Assembly: GCA_050486545.1 (NCBI GenBank)
Contig: JBJHDM010000055.1
Span: 1 to 20,476, forward strand
Reading direction: 5' to 3'
Length of the DNA stretch: 20,476 nucleotides
Source: DAOMNN01 sp050486545
GTDB lineage: Bacteria; Pseudomonadota; Gammaproteobacteria; Burkholderiales; Rhodocyclaceae
Positions within the stretch are counted from its first letter, which is position 1. Each line of letters starts with the position of its first letter. Below are positions 8,203 through 15,711 of the stretch, one piece after another. Both the position numbers and the translations under genes were made by a program. The notes under the pieces were generated by a model. That model did no database searches. It was not told where the DNA came from and saw nothing but the letters and a program-made list of their open reading frames with translations.

Positions 8203-11200
8203 ACGTGCTGCTCATTTCCCAATGCAGCAAGAACGCCCTCACCGAAACCCGGCGCATCCTCGACCAATTCGCCGAACGCCGTGGCGATCGCAGCTGGCAG
8301 ACGCTCATCACCCAGGCCGGGCTGGAAACCCTCTACCGCCTGCTGCGCAAGACTGCACGCAAGAACACCGCCGTGGCCTGCCACTGGATACGCGGCAAGG
8401 ACCACAGCGAGCTGCTGTGGATCGTCGGCGATGAGCGGCAGTTCAACGAACGGGGCGCAACGCCGACCAACATGACGCGGCGCAACGTACTGCGCACCGA
8501 GTCGGAGAACGACTGGCACAGCCTTACCCTCATCCACCTGCTGGCCTCGCTCGCGGCGCTGCTGCACGACCTCGGCAAGGCCTGCCTCGCGTTTCAGCAG
8601 AGGCTTACCGCAAAAGGGCCCATCACACGCAACCTGTATCGCCACGAGTGGGTATCACTGCGTCTGTTCCAGGCATTCGTCGGCAACAGCACCGACGCCG
8701 AATGGCTGGAGCGGCTCATCGCCCCGTCTGCGGAAGATGACCAGAGCTGGATCGATCACGTGCTGCGGGACGGGATCGACCCCAAGGCGCGCGACAGCAA
8801 GCCGTTCACCGTCCTGCCCCCGCTTGCGCGGACGGTCGCGTGGCTCGTGCTGACCCATCACCGTTTGCCGCTCATGCCGACGAAGGATGCCAATGGGCAA
8901 TGGAAGTGGCTGGGGGCACGTGTAACCGATCTCAGCGCAGCCCAATTGGAGAATCTGCTGGAAAAGGTGGATGCGAACTGGAACGAACTTTCTGGCGAAG
9001 CGAACCAGGGCGCGATCGAGCCGTACTGGATGTTCCCCCACGGTCTTCCAGTCACAACCGATGCCTGGCGCAAGCGCAGCGCACGCGTGGCACGCCGGCT
9101 GTTGCCAATCGTGCAGAGCGCGGATGCGCGCGACTGGCTGCACGATCCGTACGTGATGCACCTCGGTCGCCTTGGCCTGATGCTGGCGGATCACCACTAC
9201 TCCAGCCTCATCGATCCGGCCGCGCGCAGCGACCTCAACCCGGCCTATCCGCTGTTCGCCAATACCAACCGTAAGACCGGCTCCGTCAATCAGACCCTCG
9301 ACGAACACCTGCTCGGCGTCGCCCGGCACGCCGGCATGGTCGCCCATGCACTCCCCGGTTTCGAGCATCACCTGCCACGGCTTGTCCGCCACAAGGACTT
9401 GCGCAAACGTAGCGCCGACGCCCGCTTCCGCTGGCAGGACCGCGCCGCCGACCTCGCCGGGGCAATGCGCGAGGCCTCCGCCCGCCATGGCGCATTCATC
9501 GTCAACATGGCTTCCACCGGCTGCGGCAAGACGCTGGCCAACGCCCGCATCATGAATGCACTCGCCGACCCCTCGCGCGGGCTGCGCTGCGCCTTCGCGC
9601 TCGGCCTGCGCACCCTGACGCTGCAGACCGGCCGCGCCTTCCGCGACGAACTGCAGCTATCAGACAACGCGCTGGCGATCCGCGTCGGGGGTGCCGCCAA
9701 CCGCGAACTGTTCGAACACTACGAACAGCTCGCGGAGCAGAGCGGATCGGCTTCCACCCAGGCCTTGCTGCCCGAGGACGCGGGCGTGGTGTTCGAGGGC
9801 AACACTGCTCACCCCTTGCTGCAGCGCCTGTCCCACGACCCGCGCATCCACGCGCTGATCGCCGCGCCGTTACTCGTGTGCACCATCGACCACCTCACCC
9901 TGGCCACTGAGAGCCAGCGCGGCGGCGGCCAGATCGCGCCGATGCTGCGCCTGATGAGCGGCGACCTGGTGCTGGATGAACCCGACGACTTCGACATCGA
10001 CGACCTGCCCGCTCTTAGCCGCCTGGTGCATTGGGCCGGCCTGCTCGGCAGCCGCGTACTGCTGTCCTCCGCCACCCTGCCGCCAGCACTGGTGCAAGGG
10101 TTGTTCGAAGCCTATCTCGACGGGCGGCGCTGGTTCCAGCGCAATCGCGGCGAACGGCCCGGCGCTGCACCCGAGGTCTGCTGCATGTGGGTGGATGAGT
10201 TCGACCAGACCCGGCATGACTGTGGCGAGGGCGATGCGTTTGCCAGTCAACAACTGGCGTTCGTCCAGCGCCGCCATGCGCGCCTCGCCAAGGAGGCCGC
10301 ACGGCGACACGCCGAACTCCTGCCCCTTCCGCTCGCAGGCAAGGCGCACGATGTCCTGCGCCCCACCATGGCGGCGAGCATGCGCGAAGCGGCCTTGACC
10401 CTGCACGCCGCGCACCACGCCATCGACCCCCAATCCGGCAAGCGCGTTAGCTTCGGCCTGATCCGCATGGCCAACATCGACCCGCTGGTCGACGTCGCGC
10501 TGGCCCTCTACGCCCTCGGCGCGCCGGACGACACCCGGATACACCTCTGCACCTACCACTCGCAATATCCACTGCTGATCCGCTCGGCCATCGAGCACCG
10601 CCTGGACACCGCGCTCAACCGCCGCACTCCCGACGCCGTCTTTGCGTTGCCGGAGATCCGAAGCAGGCTCGACACCAACCCGGAAGCAGATCACCTTTTC
10701 ATCGTGCTCGGTAGCCCGGTCACCGAGGTCGGGCGCGACCACGATTACGACTGGGCAGTGGTCGAACCGTCCTCGATGCGCTCGCTGATCCAGCTCGCCG
10801 GCCGCATCCGCCGCCACCGTCCGGGCGCGGTAGACACCCCCAACATGGTGGTGCTGGACAGCAACCTGCGCCATTTCGAGCATCCCGGTGAACCAGCCTA
10901 CTGCAAGCCGGGCTTCGAGATGCACGAGCCCCGTTTCAAGCTGCAGTCCCATTCGCTCGCGGACTTGCTCGAAGCCGAACAACGCGAGGCCATCGATGCC
11001 CGCCCGCGCATCCTGCCCAAACCGGACGCAGCACTGCAGCCGACGGCGAGACTAGTGGATCTTGAGCACGCCCGCATCCAGTTCCAGATGCGCCCGCAGT
11101 CAAGCAACGAGGTGATCAGTGAACATCGATTGAAGAAAGGGGTAAAACCGAAATCGGCGATCAATGCCACGACTCACTGGCTGCGGCCCGGTGTCTCACT

Positions 11201-11570
11201 GACCGCAGTCCTGCCCCAACAACAGCCCTTCCGCTACGACCCCAAACCCAAGGTGGACGTCGTCCTGCTGCCCGACGAGGAAGGCGAGGATTACGCCCTC
11301 CACCGCGTCGCGCCCGCGGAGGAACGCTATCGCAAGCTGTACGTGAGGATCGAGGATGGCATGAACCACCGCATCGACGATGCGCAGGTGACCGGCACAC
11401 GCATGACGCCGTGGGGCGTTACCGACTACATGACGGAGCTGGCCGCGCTCGCCGAGGAACGTGACATGACGCTGGAAGCGTGCGGGAAGAGCTATGGGAC
11501 GGTGACGCTACCCGAAAGCACGCAGGGCTGGCGGTTTCATCCAGCACTGGGGTTTACAAGGAATCGTTAA
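8199..11570 (+). CDS. cas3: Cas2-Cas3 fusion: helicase-nuclease, type I-F
   Basis: A 1123-aa fusion specific to type I-F. Residues about 1-95 are a Cas2-like domain (MNVLLISQCSKNALTETRRI). The HD nuclease follows, with LLHDLGKA at His123-Asp124. The superfamily 2 helicase shows Walker A STGCGKT (439-445), a DEAH-like DEPD (593-596) and motif VI QLAGRIRRHR (865-874). The C-terminal domain ends at a TAA. It is recruited by target-bound Cascade to nick and degrade DNA, and with Cas1 forms the adaptation complex. All key residues are visible and the frame is uninterrupted. Only the 4-bp ATGA overlap separates it from cas1. It is followed not by csy1 directly but by a 734-bp island. Confidence 0.97.
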   Translation: MNVLLISQCSKNALTETRRILDQFAERRGDRSWQTLITQAGLETLYRLLRKTARKNTAVACHWIRGKDHSELLWIVGDERQFNERGATPTNMTRRNVLRTESENDWHSLTLIHLLASLAALLHDLGKACLAFQQRLTAKGPITRNLYRHEWVSLRLFQAFVGNSTDAEWLERLIAPSAEDDQSWIDHVLRDGIDPKARDSKPFTVLPPLARTVAWLVLTHHRLPLMPTKDANGQWKWLGARVTDLSAAQLENLLEKVDANWNELSGEANQGAIEPYWMFPHGLPVTTDAWRKRSARVARRLLPIVQSADARDWLHDPYVMHLGRLGLMLADHHYSSLIDPAARSDLNPAYPLFANTNRKTGSVNQTLDEHLLGVARHAGMVAHALPGFEHHLPRLVRHKDLRKRSADARFRWQDRAADLAGAMREASARHGAFIVNMASTGCGKTLANARIMNALADPSRGLRCAFALGLRTLTLQTGRAFRDELQLSDNALAIRVGGAANRELFEHYEQLAEQSGSASTQALLPEDAGVVFEGNTAHPLLQRLSHDPRIHALIAAPLLVCTIDHLTLATESQRGGGQIAPMLRLMSGDLVLDEPDDFDIDDLPALSRLVHWAGLLGSRVLLSSATLPPALVQGLFEAYLDGRRWFQRNRGERPGAAPEVCCMWVDEFDQTRHDCGEGDAFASQQLAFVQRRHARLAKEAARRHAELLPLPLAGKAHDVLRPTMAASMREAALTLHAAHHAIDPQSGKRVSFGLIRMANIDPLVDVALALYALGAPDDTRIHLCTYHSQYPLLIRSAIEHRLDTALNRRTPDAVFALPEIRSRLDTNPEADHLFIVLGSPVTEVGRDHDYDWAVVEPSSMRSLIQLAGRIRRHRPGAVDTPNMVVLDSNLRHFEHPGEPAYCKPGFEMHEPRFKLQSHSLADLLEAEQREAIDARPRILPKPDAALQPTARLVDLEHARIQFQMRPQSSNEVISEHRLKKGVKPKSAINATTHWLRPGVSLTAVLPQQQPFRYDPKPKVDVVLLPDEEGEDYALHRVAPAEERYRKLYVRIEDGMNHRIDDAQVTGTRMTPWGVTDYMTELAALAEERDMTLEACGKSYGTVTLPESTQGWRFHPALGFTRNR

Positions 11571-11639
11571 TGGGTGACGACACGGTTGGGTTTCCGTCGG
11601 GAAGGCACAGCAGTGCCGCCGCCGCAGGGGCATCCCAGG

Positions 11640-11930
11640 TCACAAGGGTCGGGCCTCGGATAGCACGCGCTGCCGAATCTGCACCGGAAGCTCACCCGGC
11701 GTTACCACGTCTACTGGGATGCCAAGTAACTCGACCAACGCCTCCTGTAACTCACCCAGATCGAAAAGCGTCGCCCCGGGGAGTGGGTCGACCAGTAGAT
11801 CGAGATCGCTACCGTCCTTGTCAGTAGCGCGTAGCACCGAGCCGAACACCCGCGGGTTGGTGGCGTGATGGTCAAGCACCAACTGATCGTTTGTGGCTCG
11901 GAAACGATGTAGCAAAGCTGACGGTTTCAC
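11640..11930 (-). CDS. MNT-domain nucleotidyltransferase (MntA-like), lone
   Basis: A 96-aa minimal nucleotidyltransferase. The active-site signature is complete: Gly30-Ser31 in RVFGSV, Asp42 and Asp44 in GSDLDLLVD, and a third acidic residue Asp74 in IPVDVVTP. Proteins of this type transfer nucleotides, and several act as antitoxins that AMPylate a partner HEPN RNase (type VII toxin-antitoxin). No HEPN gene is present on either side, so the partner is lost, elsewhere, or not needed. The start is GTG (11930-11928); the protein then begins (M)KPSALL, typical for the family. It sits against the grain between cas3 and csy1. The mini-CRISPR repeat ends on the base before its start codon, so it is probably read on the same transcript as that RNA. 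It has no good Shine-Dalgarno sequence. Confidence 0.82.
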   Translation of the reverse strand: MKPSALLHRFRATNDQLVLDHHATNPRVFGSVLRATDKDGSDLDLLVDPLPGATLFDLGELQEALVELLGIPVDVVTPGELPVQIRQRVLSEARPL

Positions 11931-12011
11931 AGTAGCTGCTGCCTATCCGGCAGTTAACGTTGCTCAGGCATCGAGCGACGAATATTTCTGAGCTGCATTT
12001 CTGCAGTTGCG
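11931..12011 (-). CRISPR. Degenerate two-repeat mini-CRISPR (CreA/CreR-like crRNA gene)
   Basis: On the minus strand, two diverged copies of the array repeat flank a 26-nt spacer. The first (12011-11985, 27 nt) matches 19 of 28 positions, including the last twelve (GCAGCTCAGAAA) that hold the 8-nt crRNA 5' handle. Its stem is CTGCA-GAAA-TGCAG, with one base pair changed on both sides relative to the array (C-G to A-U). The second (11958-11931) matches 18 of 28, keeping the Csy4 hairpin CTGCC-GGATA-GGCAG and diverging only after the cleavage point. The retained parts are thus those needed to make one crRNA (8 + 26 + 20 nt). Csy4 processing is inferred from these features. No confident promoter was found for it. 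Confidence 0.8.
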
Positions 12012-12058
12012 GAAGTCTAGCAGAGAGTTTAGACTCCGCTTCACAAGCACGATCTTTT

Positions 12059-12086
12059 GTTGCTAACTCATCTAACGATGAATAGG
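12059..12086 (-). promoter_or_regulatory. Self-protospacer of the mini-CRISPR, with CC PAM
   Basis: The mini-CRISPR spacer aligns here without gaps at 20 of 26 positions. On the minus strand the site is preceded by CC (complement of GG at 12085-12086), the type I-F PAM. Counting from the crRNA 5' end, mismatches fall at 6, 10, 12, 17, 18 and 20, so seed positions 1-5 and 7-9 all pair. Positions 6, 12 and 18 are bases flipped out in type I complexes. Such partial pairing would favour binding and repression over cleavage. Confidence 0.75.
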
Positions 12087-12088
12087 AT
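12060..12088 (+). promoter_or_regulatory. Promoter pointing to csy1, covered by the self-protospacer
   Basis: TTGCTA (12060-12065), a 17-bp spacer and TAGGAT (12083-12088) make a good sigma70-type promoter with start near 12095. Its extent is almost identical to the protospacer plus PAM, so Cascade bound there would block it. The transcript would begin with a 6-bp stem-loop (TCTCAG at 12094-12099 with CTGAGA at 12106-12111). Confidence 0.55.
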
Positions 12089-12198
12089 AAAAATCTCAGA
12101 TGCCCCTGAGAGATGGCAGTCTCAAAGGGGCGTGCAGCGCCACAGCCAAGCAAGGTGGCCCCACCTACGGGACTTGTCGCAGGAAGGAGGTTCGAGAT

Positions 12199-12231
12199 GT
12201 GATTGACCATCGCATGACCTTATTAGGGTGA
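12199..12231 (+). CDS. Candidate CreT-like mini-ORF with tandem TTA codons
   Basis: An exceptionally strong Shine-Dalgarno AAGGAGG (12184-12190) stands in an otherwise non-coding stretch. Eight bases on is GTG, opening a 10-codon ORF, MIDHRMTLLG, with consecutive TTA-TTA leucine codons, expected to be rare in GC-rich DNA. Six bases from the same ribosome site lies ATG-TGA, a start-stop pair (12197-12202). Known CreT toxins use a strong ribosome site and a tiny ORF with rare codons to sequester a tRNA. This ORF lies between the Cascade-targeted promoter and a hairpin terminator, where such a toxin would be. Another short frame (12113-12202, 29 codons) also exists. The function is a hypothesis only. 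Confidence 0.35.
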   Translation: MIDHRMTLLG

Positions 12232-12250
12232 AACGCAACGACTCACCACT

Positions 12251-12287
12251 CCCCGGAGCACTGCTCCGGGGATTCTACGTTCTTCTT
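12251..12287 (+). terminator. Hairpin, probable terminator upstream of csy1
   Basis: A perfect 9-bp stem CCCCGGAGC (12251-12259) with GCTCCGGGG (12263-12271) and a 3-nt loop, followed by the T-rich ATTCTACGTTCTTCTT. It could end the short transcript from 12095 before csy1. Read-through would instead make that promoter the csy promoter. The hairpin could also be the relic end of an IS200/IS605-type element; I cannot tell. Confidence 0.5.
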
Positions 12288-12304
12288 ACCTACGTGAGAA
12301 TCCC

Positions 12305-13672
12305 ATGCCTAGTACTTCCCCCGAACGTCGGGCCGCTTTCCGCAAGACGATCGAGCACTTCCTCAAGGAGCGCCTCGACGCCAAGCTGGACAAGCTTCCG
12401 CCCGACGACCCGAAACGTGATGAGTTGATTGCTCAGCATGCTCGCGAGACCTGGCTGGCCGACGCCGCACGGCGTGTGGCACAGATCCAGATCGTCACCC
12501 ACACGCTCAAGCCCATCCACCCCGACGCCCGCGGCACCAACCTCTTCCGCGCCCCCCACGAGTTGCCCGCGCACCGGGAAGTCGGCAGCCACGTCTTGGG
12601 ACAGGATTTCAGCAGTGATGTGGTCGGCAACGCAGCCGCGCTGGACGTTTTCAAGCTCCTGAAACTGCCGCTGGAAGGGCGCCCCCTGCTCGCGTGGATG
12701 CAGGACGGCGACCCCGATCTGCTTGCCGCGCTCAGTGACGACGCCGATCAGGCTGGCGAATGGCTGACCGCGTTCACCGGCATCACCGCCCCGCGCAACG
12801 CCACGCCGAGTTCGCACGCCTTGGCCAAGCAGCTCTACTGGCTGGCGGGTGAAGACCCCGCCGACGACGCTCAGTACCACCTGCTCGCGCCGCTGTATTC
12901 GAGCGCGCTGGCCCACGCCGTCTTCCAGACCGTCAACGAGGACCGCTTCGGCGAGGCCGGCAAGCTCGCGCGACAGGCACGCTACGCGCAACGCGACCAC
13001 GACACCGGCTACCGCGAGTATCCCGATCTCGCCGTGCAGAAATTCGGCGGCACCAAGCCGCAGAACATCAGCCAGTTGAACAGCGAACGCGGGGGCAACA
13101 ACTACCTGCTGGCCTCGCGTCCACCCAAGTGGAAGACGCGTGCGTTGAAGGCGCCGCTGTTCACCGAATCGGTTTTCCCCCGGTTCGGCGGGATTCGGGA
13201 GGTGCGGGCCACGGTGCGCGTCCTGCGTGATTTCCTCGAGAGCGACCCGCCCTCAACCATGGAAACCCGCAACCGCCGGGATGCCCTGCTCGATCGACTG
13301 ATCGACGAACTGGTCGACTTCGCCCATCCCCTGCAAGCCACCCTGCCGGCCGGTTGGACGCGCGATGCGGATTGCCGCCTGGTCGAAGCCGAACGGCTCT
13401 GGCTGGACCCCAGGCGCGCGGAAACCGACGACGAGACTGACACTGAGTTTCGCTCAGCTTGGCAACGCATGGACTGGCCCGCCGAAATCGGTCGCCGCTT
13501 CGGCAACTGGCTGAACCACGAACTCGGGCAGAGCTTGCCACTGGGCGATATCGAGGGCCGCCACTGGCGCGACGAGTTGCTGCTCCACACGGCATGGGCT
13601 GGTAAGTTCCACGCGCTGCGGATCCAGGGCGATGCGCCGACCTACGTTCCGGTTCGGGAGGCCGTGCAATGA
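12305..13672 (+). CDS. csy1: Cascade large subunit Csy1 (Cas8f), type I-F
   Basis: A 455-aa Csy1, the large subunit that with Csy2 binds the crRNA 5' handle and reads the CC PAM. Recognition rests on family segments such as FLKERLDAKLDKL, the region THTLKPIHPDARGTNLF, KFGGTKPQNISQLNSERGG and the C-terminal LHTAWAGKFHALRIQ, and on its place as first gene of the csy1-2-3-4 order. It is slightly longer than the P. aeruginosa protein (about 434 aa). The start ATG 12305 follows a weak GTGAGA site. The last codons overlap csy2 by ATGA. Confidence 0.95.
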   Translation: MPSTSPERRAAFRKTIEHFLKERLDAKLDKLPPDDPKRDELIAQHARETWLADAARRVAQIQIVTHTLKPIHPDARGTNLFRAPHELPAHREVGSHVLGQDFSSDVVGNAAALDVFKLLKLPLEGRPLLAWMQDGDPDLLAALSDDADQAGEWLTAFTGITAPRNATPSSHALAKQLYWLAGEDPADDAQYHLLAPLYSSALAHAVFQTVNEDRFGEAGKLARQARYAQRDHDTGYREYPDLAVQKFGGTKPQNISQLNSERGGNNYLLASRPPKWKTRALKAPLFTESVFPRFGGIREVRATVRVLRDFLESDPPSTMETRNRRDALLDRLIDELVDFAHPLQATLPAGWTRDADCRLVEAERLWLDPRRAETDDETDTEFRSAWQRMDWPAEIGRRFGNWLNHELGQSLPLGDIEGRHWRDELLLHTAWAGKFHALRIQGDAPTYVPVREAVQ

Positions 13673-14655
13673 ATACCTTGCCCAATAGCGACGGCCTGCT
13701 GATCCTGCCGCGCCTGCGCGTGCAGAACGCCAACGCCATCTCCAGCCCGCTGACCCACGGTTTCCCCTCGATGACGGCCTTCCTTGGCCTGATGTGGGCG
13801 CTCGCCCGCAAGCTGGAAGCGCACGATTTGCCGCTTGCCTTCGACAGTGTCGGCGTGATCTGCCATGACTTCGATGAACAGGTCACCGAGGGCGGTTATG
13901 TGAAGGCCTTCCGTCTGACGCGCAACCCAGTGGACAAGGACGGCGGCAGCGCGGCCATCGTCGAGGAAGGCCGCATGCACATGGAGATCACCCTGATCTT
14001 CGGCATCAGCGGTGGCTTCGTGGAACTCGACGAACACGCGCACGATGCCATCGCCCAGACCGTCGCCTTTGAGCTGGCCGGCATGCGCATCGCGGGCGGC
14101 AGTGTACTGCCCAACCACGACTGGCGCAGTCGCCCGGCGGTGTTGCGCTTCGGCAACGACGCCGAGGACGTTCGCCGCCGCTTCCGCCATCTGCGTCGCC
14201 GCTGGCTGCCGGGCTTCGCGCTGGTGTGCCGGGACGATCTGCTGCATGCACGTCTCGATCAACTGCGTGAAGCCGAACCGGAGACCACCGCGCTGGATGC
14301 CCTGCTCGACCTGTCGCGCTTCAACTGGCGGCCGGTTCGGCCAGACGCTGAATCCGATGGCGCATCCGCCACAACGGCAAAGGTCGAGTGGAAACCCGAG
14401 CCACGGCCGGGCTGGATCGTGCCGATCCCGGTCGGCTTCGGTGCGCTGTCCGAGCTACTGCCCGCGGGTGAAGTACAAAGCGCGCGCGACCGCGACACGC
14501 CCTTCCGTTTCGTCGAAAGCCTGTACTCCATCGGCCAGTGGGTGAGCCCGCACCGGCTGGACAACGCCGAGCAACTCCTTTGGTACGCCAGCACCGACCC
14601 GGCCGCCGGCCTGTACCGCTGCCGCAACGACTTCGCATCCTTGCAATCCGCCTGA
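13669..14655 (+). CDS. csy2: Cascade subunit Csy2 (Cas5f), type I-F
   Basis: A 328-aa Csy2, matching the usual length. It forms a heterodimer with Csy1 that caps the crRNA 5' handle. Family landmarks are LLILPRLRVQNANAISSPLT followed by HGFPSMTAFLGLMWAL near the N-terminus, GRMHMEITLIFGISGG in the middle, and VGFGALSELLPAGEVQSARD near the C-terminus followed by PFRFVESLYSIGQWVSPHRL. The ATG overlaps the csy1 stop in a 4-bp ATGA, giving coupled translation. Confidence 0.95.
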   Translation: MNTLPNSDGLLILPRLRVQNANAISSPLTHGFPSMTAFLGLMWALARKLEAHDLPLAFDSVGVICHDFDEQVTEGGYVKAFRLTRNPVDKDGGSAAIVEEGRMHMEITLIFGISGGFVELDEHAHDAIAQTVAFELAGMRIAGGSVLPNHDWRSRPAVLRFGNDAEDVRRRFRHLRRRWLPGFALVCRDDLLHARLDQLREAEPETTALDALLDLSRFNWRPVRPDAESDGASATTAKVEWKPEPRPGWIVPIPVGFGALSELLPAGEVQSARDRDTPFRFVESLYSIGQWVSPHRLDNAEQLLWYASTDPAAGLYRCRNDFASLQSA

Positions 14656-14689
14656 ACTCATCGAACCCATATCAATAGGAATCCAGACC

Positions 14690-15709
14690 ATGACACTCAA
14701 GACCGCTTCCGTACTCGCCTTCGAACGCAAACTCGATCCGTCCGACGCCCTGTTCTACGCCGGCAACTGGGATCAGCGCGACACCACAAACGACTGGCAC
14801 GCCGTGTCGATCCGCGAGAAGTCCGTGCGCGGCACGATCTCCAACCGGCTGAAGGCCAAGGACCAGGACGCCGCCAAGCTCGACGCCGCAATCGAAAACC
14901 CCAACCTGCAGACAGTCGACGTCGCCACACTGCCCAGCGACGCAGACACCCTGAAGGTTGTGTTCACCCTGCGGGTGCTGGGCGGCACCGGCAAGCCATC
15001 CGCCTGCAATGACGCGGACTACCTGAACAAGCTGCTCGATACCGTGCGCGGCTACGCAGACACGCAGGGCTTCGGCGAACTCGGCCGGCGTTATGCCTTC
15101 AACCTCGCCAACGGCCGTTTCCTGTGGCGCAACCGCATCGGCGCGGAGCAGGTGGAAGTGCGGATCGCCCATCTGGTGAGCGGAGCCCCGCAGGAGAGCT
15201 GGACCTTCGACGCCCTGGCGCTCCCGCTGCGGAGCTTCGATGCCCCCTCGGAAGCCGCTGACGCGCTAAACGACCTCGCCCGCCTGATCACCGATGGCCT
15301 GGCTGGGCAGCAACACGTGCTGCTGCAAGTCACCGCTTTCGTCCGCATCGGCGCAGGGCAGGAAGTCTTCCCGTCGCAGGAGCTCATCCTCGACCGAGGC
15401 CGTGGCGACAAGAGCAAGACGCTCTACCACGTCAACGACATCGCCGGCATCCATTCGCAGAAGATCGGCAACGCCCTGCGCACCATCGACACCTGGTACG
15501 AAGGCGCCGACGAAATGGGACCGATCGCCGTGGAGCCGTATGGTTCCGTCACCACCCAAGGCAAGGCCTATCGCCAGCCCAAACAAAAGCTCGACTTCTA
15601 CAACCTGCTCGACAGTTGGATCATCAAGGACCAGACCCCGCCGGTGGAACAGCAACACTTCGTCATCGCCACCCTGGTACGTGGCGGGGTCTTTGGCGAG
15701 GCAGGCTGA
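14690..15709 (+). CDS. csy3: Cascade backbone subunit Csy3 (Cas7f), type I-F
   Basis: A 339-aa Csy3; six copies form the helical backbone along the crRNA spacer and flip out every sixth base of the guide-target duplex. It begins MTLKTASVLAFERKLDPSDA and has the family blocks GNWDQRD, REKSVRGTISNRLK, LGRRYAFNLANGRFLWRNR and QKIGNALRTIDTWYE. The start lies 34 bp after csy2, with AGGA upstream. It ends 2 bp before csy4. Confidence 0.96.
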   Translation: MTLKTASVLAFERKLDPSDALFYAGNWDQRDTTNDWHAVSIREKSVRGTISNRLKAKDQDAAKLDAAIENPNLQTVDVATLPSDADTLKVVFTLRVLGGTGKPSACNDADYLNKLLDTVRGYADTQGFGELGRRYAFNLANGRFLWRNRIGAEQVEVRIAHLVSGAPQESWTFDALALPLRSFDAPSEAADALNDLARLITDGLAGQQHVLLQVTAFVRIGAGQEVFPSQELILDRGRGDKSKTLYHVNDIAGIHSQKIGNALRTIDTWYEGADEMGPIAVEPYGSVTTQGKAYRQPKQKLDFYNLLDSWIIKDQTPPVEQQHFVIATLVRGGVFGEAG

Positions 15710-15711
15710 GC

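Noticed and set aside
11610..11635. Further degenerate repeat at CAGCAGTGCCGCC after cas3
   Set aside because: Only a short CAGTGCCGC resemblance, with no hairpin and no handle sequence.
11872..12210. A 112-codon minus-strand frame over the mini-array and its target
   Set aside because: No family resemblance or ribosome site, and it overlaps the MNT gene start in another frame and the mini-CRISPR. Better explained as chance.
11571..12304. HEPN partner for the nucleotidyltransferase
   Set aside because: Searched both strands of the gap for an RX4-6H-type helical protein; no frame long enough or similar is present.
12095..12304. Relic of an IS200/IS605 element with tnpB 3' end
   Set aside because: The hairpin near 12251 recalls right ends of such elements, but I could not recognise any TnpB sequence or a left end. 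Kept only as an alternative for the hairpin.
12228..12428. A plus-strand frame spanning the hairpin and the csy1 start
   Set aside because: Runs through the hairpin and into csy1 in another frame; composition and sequence show no family.
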